Assembly: GCF_002929705.1 (NCBI RefSeq)
Contig: NZ_PJIN01000004.1
Coordinates: forward strand, 1 to 64,000
Reading direction: 5' to 3'
Length of the DNA stretch: 64,000 nt
Origin: Arthrobacter sp. N199823
Lineage (GTDB): Bacteria; Actinomycetota; Actinomycetes; Actinomycetales; Micrococcaceae
Part shown: positions 1-8,529 of the stretch, piece after piece
Position numbering within the stretch: position 1 is the first letter of the stretch
Layout: each line of letters begins with the position of its first letter
Position numbers and translations under genes: made by a program
The notes under the pieces: model-generated
Databases searched by the model: none
The model's input: only the letters and a program-made list of their open reading frames with translations
What the model was told of the DNA's origin: nothing

Positions 1-1
1 G

Positions 2-91
2 CCACCACTAAATACCGAACCCGCCCGGCCCGAATACCCCAAATGGCTCAAAAACCTCATCACCAAAACCACCAAAAAACCAGCCAACTAA
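2..91 (+). CDS. 3' end of an unidentified coding sequence (partial)
   Basis: An open frame runs in from the window edge and stops at TAA 89-91. The last 29 residues are Pro/Lys/Thr-rich and end in KKPAN. Tails like this occur on actinobacterial DUF222/HNH-type proteins, but too little is present to assign a family. The frame is supported only by being open and by its composition, so this could be non-coding. Confidence 0.3.
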   Translation, partial: PPLNTEPARPEYPKWLKNLITKTTKKPAN

Positions 92-433
92 ACCAGCCAC
101 ACCAGCCGGACCACGCACCTAAAGCACCCTGACCGCGCAGCTAAACCAGCCAGACCAGCCTGACCAATCCGTAGCCGGAGGGTCACCCACAACTTACTGT
201 GCGGCCCGACTTACGGTGCCTGCCGACTTACGGGATTGGCCGCCGCTTCCCGCCTGTCGTATGCTGAGAAAAGAACGCCCCCGCAGCCATGAACTGATGC
301 ACTCAGCCCATGCATGCACGCACCAGTAATCCTCGGTGAACAACTGCTGGCAGGCGGCTGGGTAGGATCACGAACGGGACGGCCCGTTTGCTCACTTGAT
401 TCGGGGACGACCTCGTAGAACAGGTTTGAACCC
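92..433. other. Intergenic stretch with short degenerate repeats
   Basis: No convincing gene is seen here. Two 24-bp near-copies (89-112 and 142-165, two mismatches) share the core ACCAGCC. An 11-bp unit CCGACTTACGG occurs at 206-216 and 223-233, with a degenerate third unit at 190-200, giving a period of about 17 bp. Short ORFs on the minus strand here are low-complexity and match nothing I recognise. Confidence 0.4.
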
Positions 434-1648
434 ATGATTGCACCAGCCATACGCTCCATTTTCACCCCTATCGCGATCGCCCGCATTGTTGTCGGATGGG
501 GAGCTGTCGCAGCCCTGATATTCATGGGCCCGCTCCTCACCCCGCCGGTTCCCACGCCAGCGCTTGTCACCGCGCTGCTGGCAATTGTCGCTGTCATCCT
601 CGTTTGCGCTTTCGGGGTGGTTCACGAGGCCGAACATCTCGCCCGTCGCCTCGGCGACCCCTATGGTTCACTTGTCCTGACACTCTCGATCGTGCTGATC
701 GAAGTGGTCCTGATCTCCGCGGTCATGCTGGGCCCAGGCGAGCACGCCACCATAGCGCGCGACTCCGTCATGGCAGTTTCCATGATCATCCTCAACGCAG
801 TCATCGGCCTCTCAATACTGCTCGGCGGACTCAGGCACGGCAGCCTGCTGCACAACCGAACGGGCACCTCCGCCTACCTCGGCATGATCATCGTCCTGAC
901 CTCGATCGCCTTTGCACTCCCGGCCTTGATCGGTCGCGATGGTTCATACACTGCTGGCCAGCAAATCCCCGTCATCGTGCTCGCCCTGGGCCTGTACGCC
1001 TTTTTCCTTGTCCGCCAGATGGGCGCTCAGGCCAGCGACTTCACTGAGGTTGATCCCCGCCTGTTCGCCCCCAACAAGGCCGCCACGTCGAGAAGCAAAA
1101 CCAAGAGCGACGGCGTCTCCTCCAACGGCGCTGCCTCCCCATCTCCCGCGGTTTCCACGCCAGCCATGCCCATCGCGGGCATCCTCGCCAAGCACCGCAC
1201 CGAGATTATTCTGCGCATGGTTTTGTTGGTTGTCACGGTGCTGCCCATCGTGCTGCTGTCCCACGATATGGCCACCCTTCTGAACGACGGACTCAGCCGC
1301 GCAGGTGCGCCCGTTGCCCTTTCAGGGCTCTTGATCGCCATGATCGTTTTCCTCCCGGAATCCATCACTTCGGTGCGCGCAGCACTGGGTGGCGAAGCGC
1401 AGCGAGTTAACAACCTGTGCCACGGCGCCCTCGTCTCCACAGTAGGTTTGACCATCCCTACGGTGCTCATCATCGGGATGATGACGGGCCAGAACGTGGT
1501 CCTCGCGGAGTCGCCAGCCAACCTGCTTCTGCTCGGTGTCACAGTGTTACTCTCCGTCAACACCTTTGCCGCGAAGAAGGTAACGGCCATGCACGGCGCC
1601 GCCCACCTGGCGGTATTCGCCATGTACGGACTCGTCATCTTCTCCTGA
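434..1648 (+). CDS. Calcium/proton (cation/H+) antiporter, CaCA/ChaA family
   Basis: This is a 404-residue polytopic membrane protein with about 10-11 hydrophobic segments in two halves. The halves are joined by a polar, Ser/Pro-rich linker at about residues 215-245. Each half carries an acidic alpha-repeat signature of the Na_Ca_ex family: VHEAEHLARRLGDPYGS near residue 65, and FLPESITSVRAALGGEAQR near residue 300. Members exchange Ca2+ (sometimes Na+ or K+) for H+ across the cytoplasmic membrane. It appears to be transcribed alone. About 150 bp after the stop stay open in another frame but resemble nothing I know. The family call is firm; the transported ion is inferred. Confidence 0.85.
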   Translation: MIAPAIRSIFTPIAIARIVVGWGAVAALIFMGPLLTPPVPTPALVTALLAIVAVILVCAFGVVHEAEHLARRLGDPYGSLVLTLSIVLIEVVLISAVMLGPGEHATIARDSVMAVSMIILNAVIGLSILLGGLRHGSLLHNRTGTSAYLGMIIVLTSIAFALPALIGRDGSYTAGQQIPVIVLALGLYAFFLVRQMGAQASDFTEVDPRLFAPNKAATSRSKTKSDGVSSNGAASPSPAVSTPAMPIAGILAKHRTEIILRMVLLVVTVLPIVLLSHDMATLLNDGLSRAGAPVALSGLLIAMIVFLPESITSVRAALGGEAQRVNNLCHGALVSTVGLTIPTVLIIGMMTGQNVVLAESPANLLLLGVTVLLSVNTFAAKKVTAMHGAAHLAVFAMYGLVIFS

Positions 1649-1815
1649 CCTTTGCCCAGAGCACGAACAAGGGTGGGAACCAGACCGAGGACGTGGATCC
1701 AGAGCTGCGTCAGGCCCTGGCGTTCGACGCCGGCCACCTGGCAGAAACGCTATGGAAGGAAACGGTGAGTAACACTGTGTTGGAATTTGGGCAGTAACGT
1801 TATTGACTGATTCCT

Positions 1816-3273
1816 ATGTCTATCAATAACAGGGCCGCCGATATTTCTGAGCTGCTGAAGCAGCAGGCGGCCTTGATGCGTGTGGGGGACAAGCTGCCCT
1901 CCGTCAGGGCGCTATCCAAAACCCATGGTGCTAGTCCTGTGACCATCACCGAGGCGATCAGCACACTCTCAAGACTGGGGGTTGTGCGTGCAGAGCCAGG
2001 CCGTGGCACCTTTGTTGCCGGACGGGGTCAGAGCGAGAATTCATCCCACCCGGACTACCTCTCGCCAGGTCAGGAGAACCAGGAGCAGCAGTTCGTAGCT
2101 GGCCGAAACCAGCTCGCAGAACCCGATTACGCCTGGCAATCCTCCACTTTGGGCCGGTCCCGTATTGACGCGGGCCGTGCGGGGCGGCTGGATTCACACA
2201 GTACAGCTGGCCATGTGCAGTTGTCGTGGGGTTATCTGGCACCGGAACTGCAGCCCTTCGATGAGTTGCGCACCTTGGGGGTCCGCTGCGCCAGAAGCCA
2301 TCGGGCCTGGACGATGGCCCCGCCCATGGGGCTCCCGGAATTGCGCCGGGTTTTTGCCGGCCAGCTCAGTGCGGAACCGGAGGACATGCTGATCATGCCA
2401 GGTGGGCAGCAGTCGCTGGTGTTTGCCATGCGCACCTTGGCCGATCCCGGGTCTACGCTCATCACCGAGAGCCCCAGTTATCCCGGAGCAGCCATTGCGG
2501 CCCAGTCCGCCGGGCTGAATCTAGCTGCGGTCCAGTCAGATGCACACGGAATCATCCCGGAGAAACTGGCCGAGGCTTTGGAGCGCACGCATGCCAAACT
2601 CATCTACCTTCAGCCCTGTTACGCCAACCCCACAGGTGCCATTCTCAGCCCCGAACGTCGCGTAGAAGTCTTGGCTTTGGCGAAGCGTTACGGTGCTTTC
2701 ATCATTGAGGACGATTGGGCCCGGAACCTCTCTCTTGATGGAAACGCCCCGCCACCGCTATTTACTCAAGATCCGGATGGACACGTGGTCTCCATCGCCA
2801 CACTGACCAAACCGGCCGCACCAGGGCTGCGCGTGGGTGCCATTGCCGCAAGAGGCCCTGCCGGGGAACGGCTGCGCACGGCGCGGATTGCCGACGACAT
2901 GTGCGTCCCCCCGCTCACACAGGAAATTGCGCTTGGCCTCTTAACATCCTCGGCTTGGCCACGCCACCTCACGCGGCTGCGGGCCGGATTGCTGGAGCGC
3001 CGTGATGCCATGGTGGAGCAGGTCCAAACCTCCATGACCGGCGCAAAGGTGCCCAACGTCCCCACCGGCGGCATTCACTTGTGGGTCAAACTTCCAGAAG
3101 GCACCAACTCCACAACATTCACCACGGCGGCACACCAAGCAGGAGTACTCATCGGCGACGGCAAGCAGTACTACGTGGACGAACCCCCTGCCTCGTTCGT
3201 CCGTTTGTCCTTTAGTGCCGCGTCGATCCCGCAAATTCGTGCGGGTGTGCAACGGGTAGCAGCTCTGCTTTAG
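1816..3273 (+). CDS. MocR-type transcriptional regulator (GntR winged helix fused to aminotransferase domain)
   Basis: This 485-residue protein has an N-terminal GntR winged helix (about residues 5-75, with LPSVRALSKTHGASPVTI). A linker follows, then a fold-type I PLP aminotransferase domain (about 120-485). The PLP lysine is K332 in TLTKPAAPGLRVG, and EDDWARN lies upstream of it in place of the more usual EDDYDSE. MocR proteins use the aminotransferase domain as a PLP- or amino-compound sensor. The gene converges with mtr, with only 17 bp between the stops. Its target is unknown; it has no obvious partner operon here. Confidence 0.85.
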   Translation: MSINNRAADISELLKQQAALMRVGDKLPSVRALSKTHGASPVTITEAISTLSRLGVVRAEPGRGTFVAGRGQSENSSHPDYLSPGQENQEQQFVAGRNQLAEPDYAWQSSTLGRSRIDAGRAGRLDSHSTAGHVQLSWGYLAPELQPFDELRTLGVRCARSHRAWTMAPPMGLPELRRVFAGQLSAEPEDMLIMPGGQQSLVFAMRTLADPGSTLITESPSYPGAAIAAQSAGLNLAAVQSDAHGIIPEKLAEALERTHAKLIYLQPCYANPTGAILSPERRVEVLALAKRYGAFIIEDDWARNLSLDGNAPPPLFTQDPDGHVVSIATLTKPAAPGLRVGAIAARGPAGERLRTARIADDMCVPPLTQEIALGLLTSSAWPRHLTRLRAGLLERRDAMVEQVQTSMTGAKVPNVPTGGIHLWVKLPEGTNSTTFTTAAHQAGVLIGDGKQYYVDEPPASFVRLSFSAASIPQIRAGVQRVAALL

Positions 3274-3290
3274 CCGTCGGTGATTAGTTC

Positions 3291-4703
3291 CTAGGCCTCA
3301 GCCTCCGGCAGGCCAAGCAGCGCGTTCTCCACCAGCTCAGATAGTGCAGGGTGGATCCAGTACTGCTTCTTCGCCACGTCATGAGCAGTTTGACCAAAAT
3401 GCATGGCCTGAATCAGCGGCTGGATGACGGTGGCCGCTTCCGGCCCAATCACGTGCGCTCCCAGCAGCAAGCCAGTGGCAGGGTCAGCCAGCACCTTCAG
3501 GAAATGGCCGCTGTCTTCCCGCGCCCAACCAGCGGCAATGTCGCCATAGTTTTGCACTTTCACCGCATACGGAATTCCGGCCTTGATGGCGTGCGCCTCG
3601 GTGATACCAACAGAGGCAATCTGTGGATCACTGAATACCGCGGCCGGCACAAACCGGTGATCTGAACTGATGAGCGTGTCCGGGTGCGCCAAGTTGTGCT
3701 TGACCACCTTGGCCTCGTGGTTCGCTACGTGCTTGAGCTGGAACTTGGAGGAGATGTCGCCCAACGCGTAAATGCCCTCGACGCCGGTGCGCTGATGCTC
3801 ATCAACCACCACCCGGCCATGACCGTCCAGTTCAACCCCGGTTTCCTCCACGGCCAAGTTCGCCCCGTTGGGTTTGCGTCCAGTAGCCACCAGCAACACC
3901 TCGCCCTGCAGCAGCTCCGAGCCGTTGGGCCCCTCCAGTTGAAGTTCGACGCCGTGAGCTAAGTCCCTCACGCCACTCACCTTCGTCTCAAGCAGGACTG
4001 TGTAGCGCGCCGCGGCCTCCTTGGTGAATTGCACCGAGACATCATCATCTTGAGACTTGAGCAGCCGCTTTCCTCGCGCAATTTGAGTGACCTGCACGCC
4101 AAAGGAGGAAAACACATGGGCAAATTCCGCAGCGATATAGCCGCCACCCAGAATAATGATGCTGGCAGGCAACGTCTCCAGCCGCATGATCGAATCTGAA
4201 GTATGGAACGTGGCTTGGCCCTGGTTCTCTCCAGCAGCGAGGCCGGGAATGTCCGGGATAACAGCATGGGAGCCCGCAGCCAGAACAAATCTGTCGGCAG
4301 TCACCTCGGCGGTGCCGCCGTCGTGCAGGTCAACGTGCAAGCTCTTGTGCCCGGTGAATCGGCCGCGCCCGGCAAAGACGGTGATGTTGGGGCACTCGGG
4401 TCCTTCTCGGTACTGCCGGCCACCGGCTTCGATGGCGTCGATTCGCCCGAAGATTCTGTCCCGAATGCCCGGCCAGTCCACGGAATTCAGCTGGGCGTCG
4501 ATGCCCAGCGCCTTGCCGTGCCGCGCGGCGTCGGCCAACTCTGCTGGATGGACAAACATTTTGGTGGGGATGCAGCCAACGTTCAGGCAGGTACCGCCGA
4601 AGTGGCCGTCCTCCACGATAGCGATATTCCAATGGTCAAACTCCGGTCCCGGGATGGAGTTTCCGGAGCCGGTACCGATGATGACGAGGTCAAAGTGAGG
4701 CAT
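3291..4703 (-). CDS. mtr: Mycothione reductase
   Basis: This 470-residue FAD/NADPH disulfide oxidoreductase reduces mycothiol disulfide (mycothione) back to mycothiol in the actinobacterial cytosol. The redox-active cysteines are C39 and C44 in GGTCLNVGCIPTKM. A NADPH Rossmann motif (GGGYIAAEFAHVF) lies near residue 180. The C-terminal dimerisation domain carries the His-Glu pair (H451, E456) in HPALSELVE. Its length fits Mtr. It sits next to the gentisate operon, whose isomerase uses mycothiol as cofactor; this may be functional or coincidental. Glutathione reductase is unlikely in this lineage. Confidence 0.9.
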   Translation of the reverse strand: MPHFDLVIIGTGSGNSIPGPEFDHWNIAIVEDGHFGGTCLNVGCIPTKMFVHPAELADAARHGKALGIDAQLNSVDWPGIRDRIFGRIDAIEAGGRQYREGPECPNITVFAGRGRFTGHKSLHVDLHDGGTAEVTADRFVLAAGSHAVIPDIPGLAAGENQGQATFHTSDSIMRLETLPASIIILGGGYIAAEFAHVFSSFGVQVTQIARGKRLLKSQDDDVSVQFTKEAAARYTVLLETKVSGVRDLAHGVELQLEGPNGSELLQGEVLLVATGRKPNGANLAVEETGVELDGHGRVVVDEHQRTGVEGIYALGDISSKFQLKHVANHEAKVVKHNLAHPDTLISSDHRFVPAAVFSDPQIASVGITEAHAIKAGIPYAVKVQNYGDIAAGWAREDSGHFLKVLADPATGLLLGAHVIGPEAATVIQPLIQAMHFGQTAHDVAKKQYWIHPALSELVENALLGLPEAEA

Positions 4704-4783
4704 GGGGAGCGCATCCGTTCAGTGGGGGAATAAGCACGAGGGATTCGAGTATGGCAGGTTCCGCACTGTTCCCGGCACACAAA

Positions 4784-4815
4784 GGTCCGCCGCCGCAGTG
4801 ATGCGCCGGCGGACC
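4784..4815 (-). terminator. Hairpin downstream of the gentisate operon
   Basis: A 9-bp stem GGTCCGCCG/CGGCGGACC continues past one mismatch into CGCA/TGCG with a GTGA loop. It starts 33 nt beyond the isomerase stop. On the minus strand it is followed by CCTTTG, a weak T-run, so it is a plausible but not strong intrinsic terminator. Confidence 0.55.
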
Positions 4816-4847
4816 AAGAGTCAGCCTATCCTCAGATCGCCACCAGT

Positions 4848-5567
4848 CTAGATCCAGAGGGGTGCTGGGGGTGTGTTGGTGATGGTGGTGCGTCCTGCTG
4901 CCCAGCCGAGGATTTTTGTGAGGGGGCCGGTGATGGTGATGGCGTCGGGGTTGGTGAGGTCGCCGTAGCGGGTGTCGCTGCCTTCGACGTCGATGATGAG
5001 GCCGGTGTCGGTGCCGCGGGTTTTCCAGGCGCTGGTGATGTCTTGTAGGAGTCGTTCCAGGACTGGTGTGGGGATGTCTGTGACTGTGGCGCCGTTGTTA
5101 AGGTCGACGGCGTGGAGCCAGACTTCGCGGGTGCGCATCCACACCGTCTCCGATGCGGGAACGGTGCGGCCCTGGGCGGTCTTGACCAGATTGGACCAGT
5201 TCTCATCGGGCAAGTCGCGCCATTCCACGCTCAAGTGCACGGCGGCGTGATCGGTGAGATTACGCAGGGCGATGGGGGACAAGGTCGCACCAAAGTCTAT
5301 TTCTTGGTTGCGGGCGGTGGGGGAGGAATACATGGGTGTCTCCACCCCGGTCGCGGCCCACTCAATCAGGCGAGCAATCGCGCGTGCGTTATATCCAATA
5401 TGCGCGGCCAGGTGCCGACGGCTCCAGCCGGGCAAGAGGGAATCGCCGTCGAGTTCCTCATCGGAGAGCTCATTGAGTTTACGGGCGAAGAACGCGGTAC
5501 CGCGCCGGGCCTGCAGGAGGGCTTCCTGCAGGTACGGATCGGTGGTCAAATCATGGCGGGCAACCAT
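4848..5567 (-). CDS. Mycothiol-dependent maleylpyruvate isomerase
   Basis: This 239-residue DinB/MDMPI-fold enzyme isomerises maleylpyruvate to fumarylpyruvate, step two of gentisate breakdown. The three zinc ligands of the family are visible: H52 (WSRRHLAAH), E148 and H152 (EVWLH, four apart). The N-terminal MDMPI domain is followed by a small C-terminal domain. The start codon overlaps the stop of the upstream hydrolase by one base (TGATG), indicating translational coupling in the gentisate operon. A mycothiol-dependent enzyme fits an actinobacterial host. Confidence 0.88.
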   Translation of the reverse strand: MVARHDLTTDPYLQEALLQARRGTAFFARKLNELSDEELDGDSLLPGWSRRHLAAHIGYNARAIARLIEWAATGVETPMYSSPTARNQEIDFGATLSPIALRNLTDHAAVHLSVEWRDLPDENWSNLVKTAQGRTVPASETVWMRTREVWLHAVDLNNGATVTDIPTPVLERLLQDITSAWKTRGTDTGLIIDVEGSDTRYGDLTNPDAITITGPLTKILGWAAGRTTITNTPPAPLWI

Positions 5568-6400
5568 CAGACTTCCGTGACTACCTTGTTGGTGAGCGTG
5601 CCTAGGCCCTCGATCGTGGTGAGAAGGATCTGGCCCTCGGCGAGGTAGCGCTTGGGATCGCGAGCATGGCCGACACCGCCGGGGGTGCCGGTCGCGATAA
5701 CATCACCTGGGTTGAGGGTGATGATGGTGGAGATGTAATGCACCAGGAACTCGGGGGTGAAGACGACATCGCCGGTGGGGGTGGACTGCATGATCTCGCC
5801 ATCAACCGCGGAGGTCATGAGCGGGCCGGCCGTGAATTCATCGCTCGTGACCAGAGCGGGGCCGAACGGGGTGCTGTTCTCCCACGTCTTACCCTGCAGC
5901 CACTGGATGGTGCGGAATTGGTAGTCGCGCATGGAGACATCGTTGAGCACGGCGTAGCCGGCGATGTGATCACCTGCGTCGGCTTCTGGGATGCGACGTC
6001 CGGGCTTGCCGATGATCACGGCGAGTTCGGCTTCCCAGTCCACGGCGTCCGATTCTGCCGGTAGGGCCAGGTCATCGTTGGGGCCGATGAGGGACTCGGC
6101 GTACTTAGCGAACAGGGTCGGGTACGGGGGAACTTCCCGGCCCATTTCCTTGATGTGGTTACGGTAGTTATGGCCCACGCAAATAATCTTGCCCGGTGCG
6201 GGCACGACGGCAGCCAAGTCAGCACCGGTGTACGGGTGGGTTGCCCCGGTAGCGGCTGCCGCAACAGTCTTCCAGTCCGGGTTCTTCAAGAGTTCACCGA
6301 CGGAGGCGTAGCCGTCGATTTCGGTGAGGGTATCGCCGTCTTGGCGGACAGCCTGAGTGGGTGTGGTGCCGTTGGGGGTGCGCAGAGTCAGAAGTTTCAT
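5567..6400 (-). CDS. Fumarylpyruvate hydrolase (FAH family)
   Basis: This 277-residue fumarylacetoacetase-fold hydrolase cleaves fumarylpyruvate to fumarate and pyruvate, the last gentisate-pathway step. ICVGHNYRNHIKEMGRE near residue 80 and the metal-binding WEAELAVIIG acidic cluster near 130 are typical of the family. TIITLNPGDVIATGTPGGVG near the C-terminus is also typical. It begins one base after the dioxygenase stop and overlaps the isomerase start. Within FAH proteins substrate specificity cannot be read from sequence; the context makes the assignment. Confidence 0.88.
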   Translation of the reverse strand: MKLLTLRTPNGTTPTQAVRQDGDTLTEIDGYASVGELLKNPDWKTVAAAATGATHPYTGADLAAVVPAPGKIICVGHNYRNHIKEMGREVPPYPTLFAKYAESLIGPNDDLALPAESDAVDWEAELAVIIGKPGRRIPEADAGDHIAGYAVLNDVSMRDYQFRTIQWLQGKTWENSTPFGPALVTSDEFTAGPLMTSAVDGEIMQSTPTGDVVFTPEFLVHYISTIITLNPGDVIATGTPGGVGHARDPKRYLAEGQILLTTIEGLGTLTNKVVTEV

Positions 6401-6401
6401 G

Positions 6402-7532
6402 TTAGTTAGTGCGTCCTTCGATGTAAGTACGGTTGAGGTTCAGGCGTTCGATGATGGGGTGGTCACCGAAGTGGAAAAGATCAAATTCTGTTTCAGCGTG
6501 CAAGGAGAAGGCTGCCCAGGACGGGACCACGATCAGATCACCCTTTTCCAGGATGTTCGTTTCGCCGTTGATCACGATCGAGCCGCGTCCTTCGAAGACT
6601 TGGTAGACGCTGGAGCCGACTTCACGAACGGTCTCGGTGGAAGCACCGGCACGTAAGCGGTGGAACTGGGCCCGGATGGTAGACATGACGTCCCCGCCGG
6701 TGGTCGGGTTCACGAAGCGCACAGCTGCATGACCCTGGGAAACGGTGGCCGGGTGGCCCTCATCTTCGAGGCGGAGCTGTTCGGTCAAGGCACGGTCGGT
6801 GTGCTCCCAGCGGTAAGCACCGATGGGGGAGGAGATGGTGTTTTGCAGGCCGGAGAGCGGGCGCAGGCCCGGGTTGGCCCAGAGACGTTCGGAACGGGAG
6901 ATATCAGGGGTGGATTCATCCGTGACTCGCTCGGTACCGAATTCAAAGAACGCGGTATCGGTGTAATGCACGAACGGGATATCCAGGCCATCGAGCCAGG
7001 CCATGGGCTGATCGGTTTCGTTATGGTGGCCGTGGAAATTCCACCCCGGAGTCAACAGGAAATCACCACGAGACATGCGCACCGGGTCCCCGTTAACAAC
7101 AGTCCAAACCCCTTCGCCCTCGACGACAAAACGGAACGCGTTTTGTGAGTGGCGGTGTTCCGGTGCTGTTTCGTGTCCGCCCAAGTACTGGATAGCAGCC
7201 CACAGAGTCGGGGTCACGTAGGGCTTACCGCCCAGACCCGGGTTAGCCAGAGCGATCGCGCGGCGTTCCCCGCCACGACCCACAGGCACCAGGTCACCGG
7301 AACGCTCAGCCAAGGGGAGTAGCGTGTTCCACCGCCACACATGCGCAACAGCCTTAGGGGTCGGTACCATCGGCATCAGATCAGCGATCTGCGTCCACAA
7401 AGGGATCAGGTTCTCAGATTCAAAGTCCTGGTACAACACCTCCAACGCGGCGGCCTCTTCTGGCGTCGCCTCGGGCACTACCTGCCCCGCGGCAACTGAC
7501 TCATGCGTGATGTTATCGGCGTTGATGGACAC
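6402..7532 (-). CDS. Gentisate 1,2-dioxygenase
   Basis: This bicupin Fe(II) dioxygenase opens the gentisate ring to maleylpyruvate. I chose the GTG at 7532 (376 residues) because AGCAGGAGG lies 8 bases upstream; a longer ORF to 7595 lacks a ribosome site. The N-terminal cupin holds the metal ligands, H126 and H128 in EHRHSQNAF and a His in GWNFHGHHN near 167-169. A second, non-metal cupin follows (about 250-370). It is first in the operon, 77 bp downstream of an IclR-type operator. Confidence 0.92.
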   Translation of the reverse strand: MSINADNITHESVAAGQVVPEATPEEAAALEVLYQDFESENLIPLWTQIADLMPMVPTPKAVAHVWRWNTLLPLAERSGDLVPVGRGGERRAIALANPGLGGKPYVTPTLWAAIQYLGGHETAPEHRHSQNAFRFVVEGEGVWTVVNGDPVRMSRGDFLLTPGWNFHGHHNETDQPMAWLDGLDIPFVHYTDTAFFEFGTERVTDESTPDISRSERLWANPGLRPLSGLQNTISSPIGAYRWEHTDRALTEQLRLEDEGHPATVSQGHAAVRFVNPTTGGDVMSTIRAQFHRLRAGASTETVREVGSSVYQVFEGRGSIVINGETNILEKGDLIVVPSWAAFSLHAETEFDLFHFGDHPIIERLNLNRTYIEGRTN

Positions 7533-7608
7533 TTCTGACCTCCTGCTGGGAATAATAAATGTTGCTCTGGTCACAACCCTAGGGTGGGGTCTCATGGTGT
7601 CAAAACAA

Positions 7609-7625
7609 ATTCTGTCTAGCAGAAT
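7609..7625. promoter_or_regulatory. Predicted IclR operator, copy 1 (upstream of gentisate dioxygenase)
   Basis: ATTCTGTCTAGCAGAAT is an inverted repeat with ATTCTG/CAGAAT arms. It matches the palindrome at 8473-8489 in 15 of 17 positions. It lies 77 bp upstream of the dioxygenase start, a fitting place for control of the degradation operon by the neighbouring IclR protein. Confidence 0.7.
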
Positions 7626-7683
7626 TTATTGGCTAAAACTGCCGCTGTCGGTATTCCAGTTGGGTTGGAGCGCAGAAAAGAGG

Positions 7684-8481
7684 TCAGTCTCTGGCGGCTG
7701 GATTTGCGGCAATGTCCACTTCCAGTTGGCGCCGCATCTCGGACAGGCTTTGCACCAGACCCGCATCAAAGAGCGGCCGGAAACGCGCCACCGGCGTCGC
7801 TACACTCAGGGCGCCCACCACGTCGCCGGCGCCGTTGTGCAGGGCCATGCCCAGAGCGCTGATGCCCTCCTCTGTGCCTTCGAAATTTGCGGCAAATCCG
7901 TTGCGGCGCACGGCCGCCAGTTCCCTTTCAAGTGCCGGAAACTGTTTTTCGGAAACAAAATCTCCACCAATTTCAGAGCTATTGCTACTGAACAATTTGC
8001 GCACGATGGCGGGATCAAGTTCGGCCAACATGGCTTTGCCGCCCGAAGCTTTGTGCGCTGACATGACGCTGCCTTGGCGATCCCCAACCCGCAGGGCGTT
8101 AGCGCTTTCCACGGTACTGAGGAACCTGACCTTGGTACCCACGCGCACGGTGAGGTTGACGGTCTCATTGAGGTGGGCAGCAAGGAGTTCCATGTGGGGG
8201 CGGGCTAGATCGCGCAGCTTGAGGCTCCAGCCCAGTCCGGCAGGCCCCACTCCGATCGCCACGCCTGGAACATAGTTCTTGAACTCGTCTTGGACCGCAA
8301 ACCCACGGTAGACCAGCATGGCCAGCAGCCGGTGTGCCGTGGAAGGGGCCACTCCCAGTTCGGCCGCAGCGTCCTTGAGCCGCAGCTTGCCGCCGTCTCG
8401 CAGCAGCTGCAAGAGCCGTAACGCGTTGTCTACCGCTTCGATGGGATATTGGGGTTTATTGCGTGGGTCAACATTCTGCAT
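7684..8481 (-). CDS. IclR-family regulator of the 3-hydroxybenzoate/gentisate genes
   Basis: This 265-residue protein has an N-terminal winged helix (about residues 14-75, with LRLKDAAAELGVAPSTAHRL) and a C-terminal IclR effector-binding domain. I chose the ATG at 8481 because the winged helix starts shortly after it. An in-frame ATG at 8523 would add 14 residues; neither has a good ribosome site. The gene lies between the dioxygenase operon and the divergent transporter/hydroxylase pair. Matching palindromes sit on both sides, one overlapping its own start codon, which suggests it controls both units and itself. Confidence 0.85.
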   Translation of the reverse strand: MQNVDPRNKPQYPIEAVDNALRLLQLLRDGGKLRLKDAAAELGVAPSTAHRLLAMLVYRGFAVQDEFKNYVPGVAIGVGPAGLGWSLKLRDLARPHMELLAAHLNETVNLTVRVGTKVRFLSTVESANALRVGDRQGSVMSAHKASGGKAMLAELDPAIVRKLFSSNSSEIGGDFVSEKQFPALERELAAVRRNGFAANFEGTEEGISALGMALHNGAGDVVGALSVATPVARFRPLFDAGLVQSLSEMRRQLEVDIAANPAARD

Positions 8482-8489
8482 AGCAGAAT
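8473..8489. promoter_or_regulatory. Predicted IclR operator, copy 2 (iclR/transporter intergenic)
   Basis: ATTCTGCATAGCAGAAT is a perfect 7-bp inverted repeat around ATA. It shares the frame ATTCTGNNTAGCAGAAT with the site at 7609. It overlaps the chosen iclR start codon and lies about 40 bp upstream of the transporter start, so one bound site could affect both directions. Confidence 0.7.
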
Positions 8490-8529
8490 CATATTGCAAT
8501 TGAGCTGTGAAGTGGGCCACCATCGTGAG

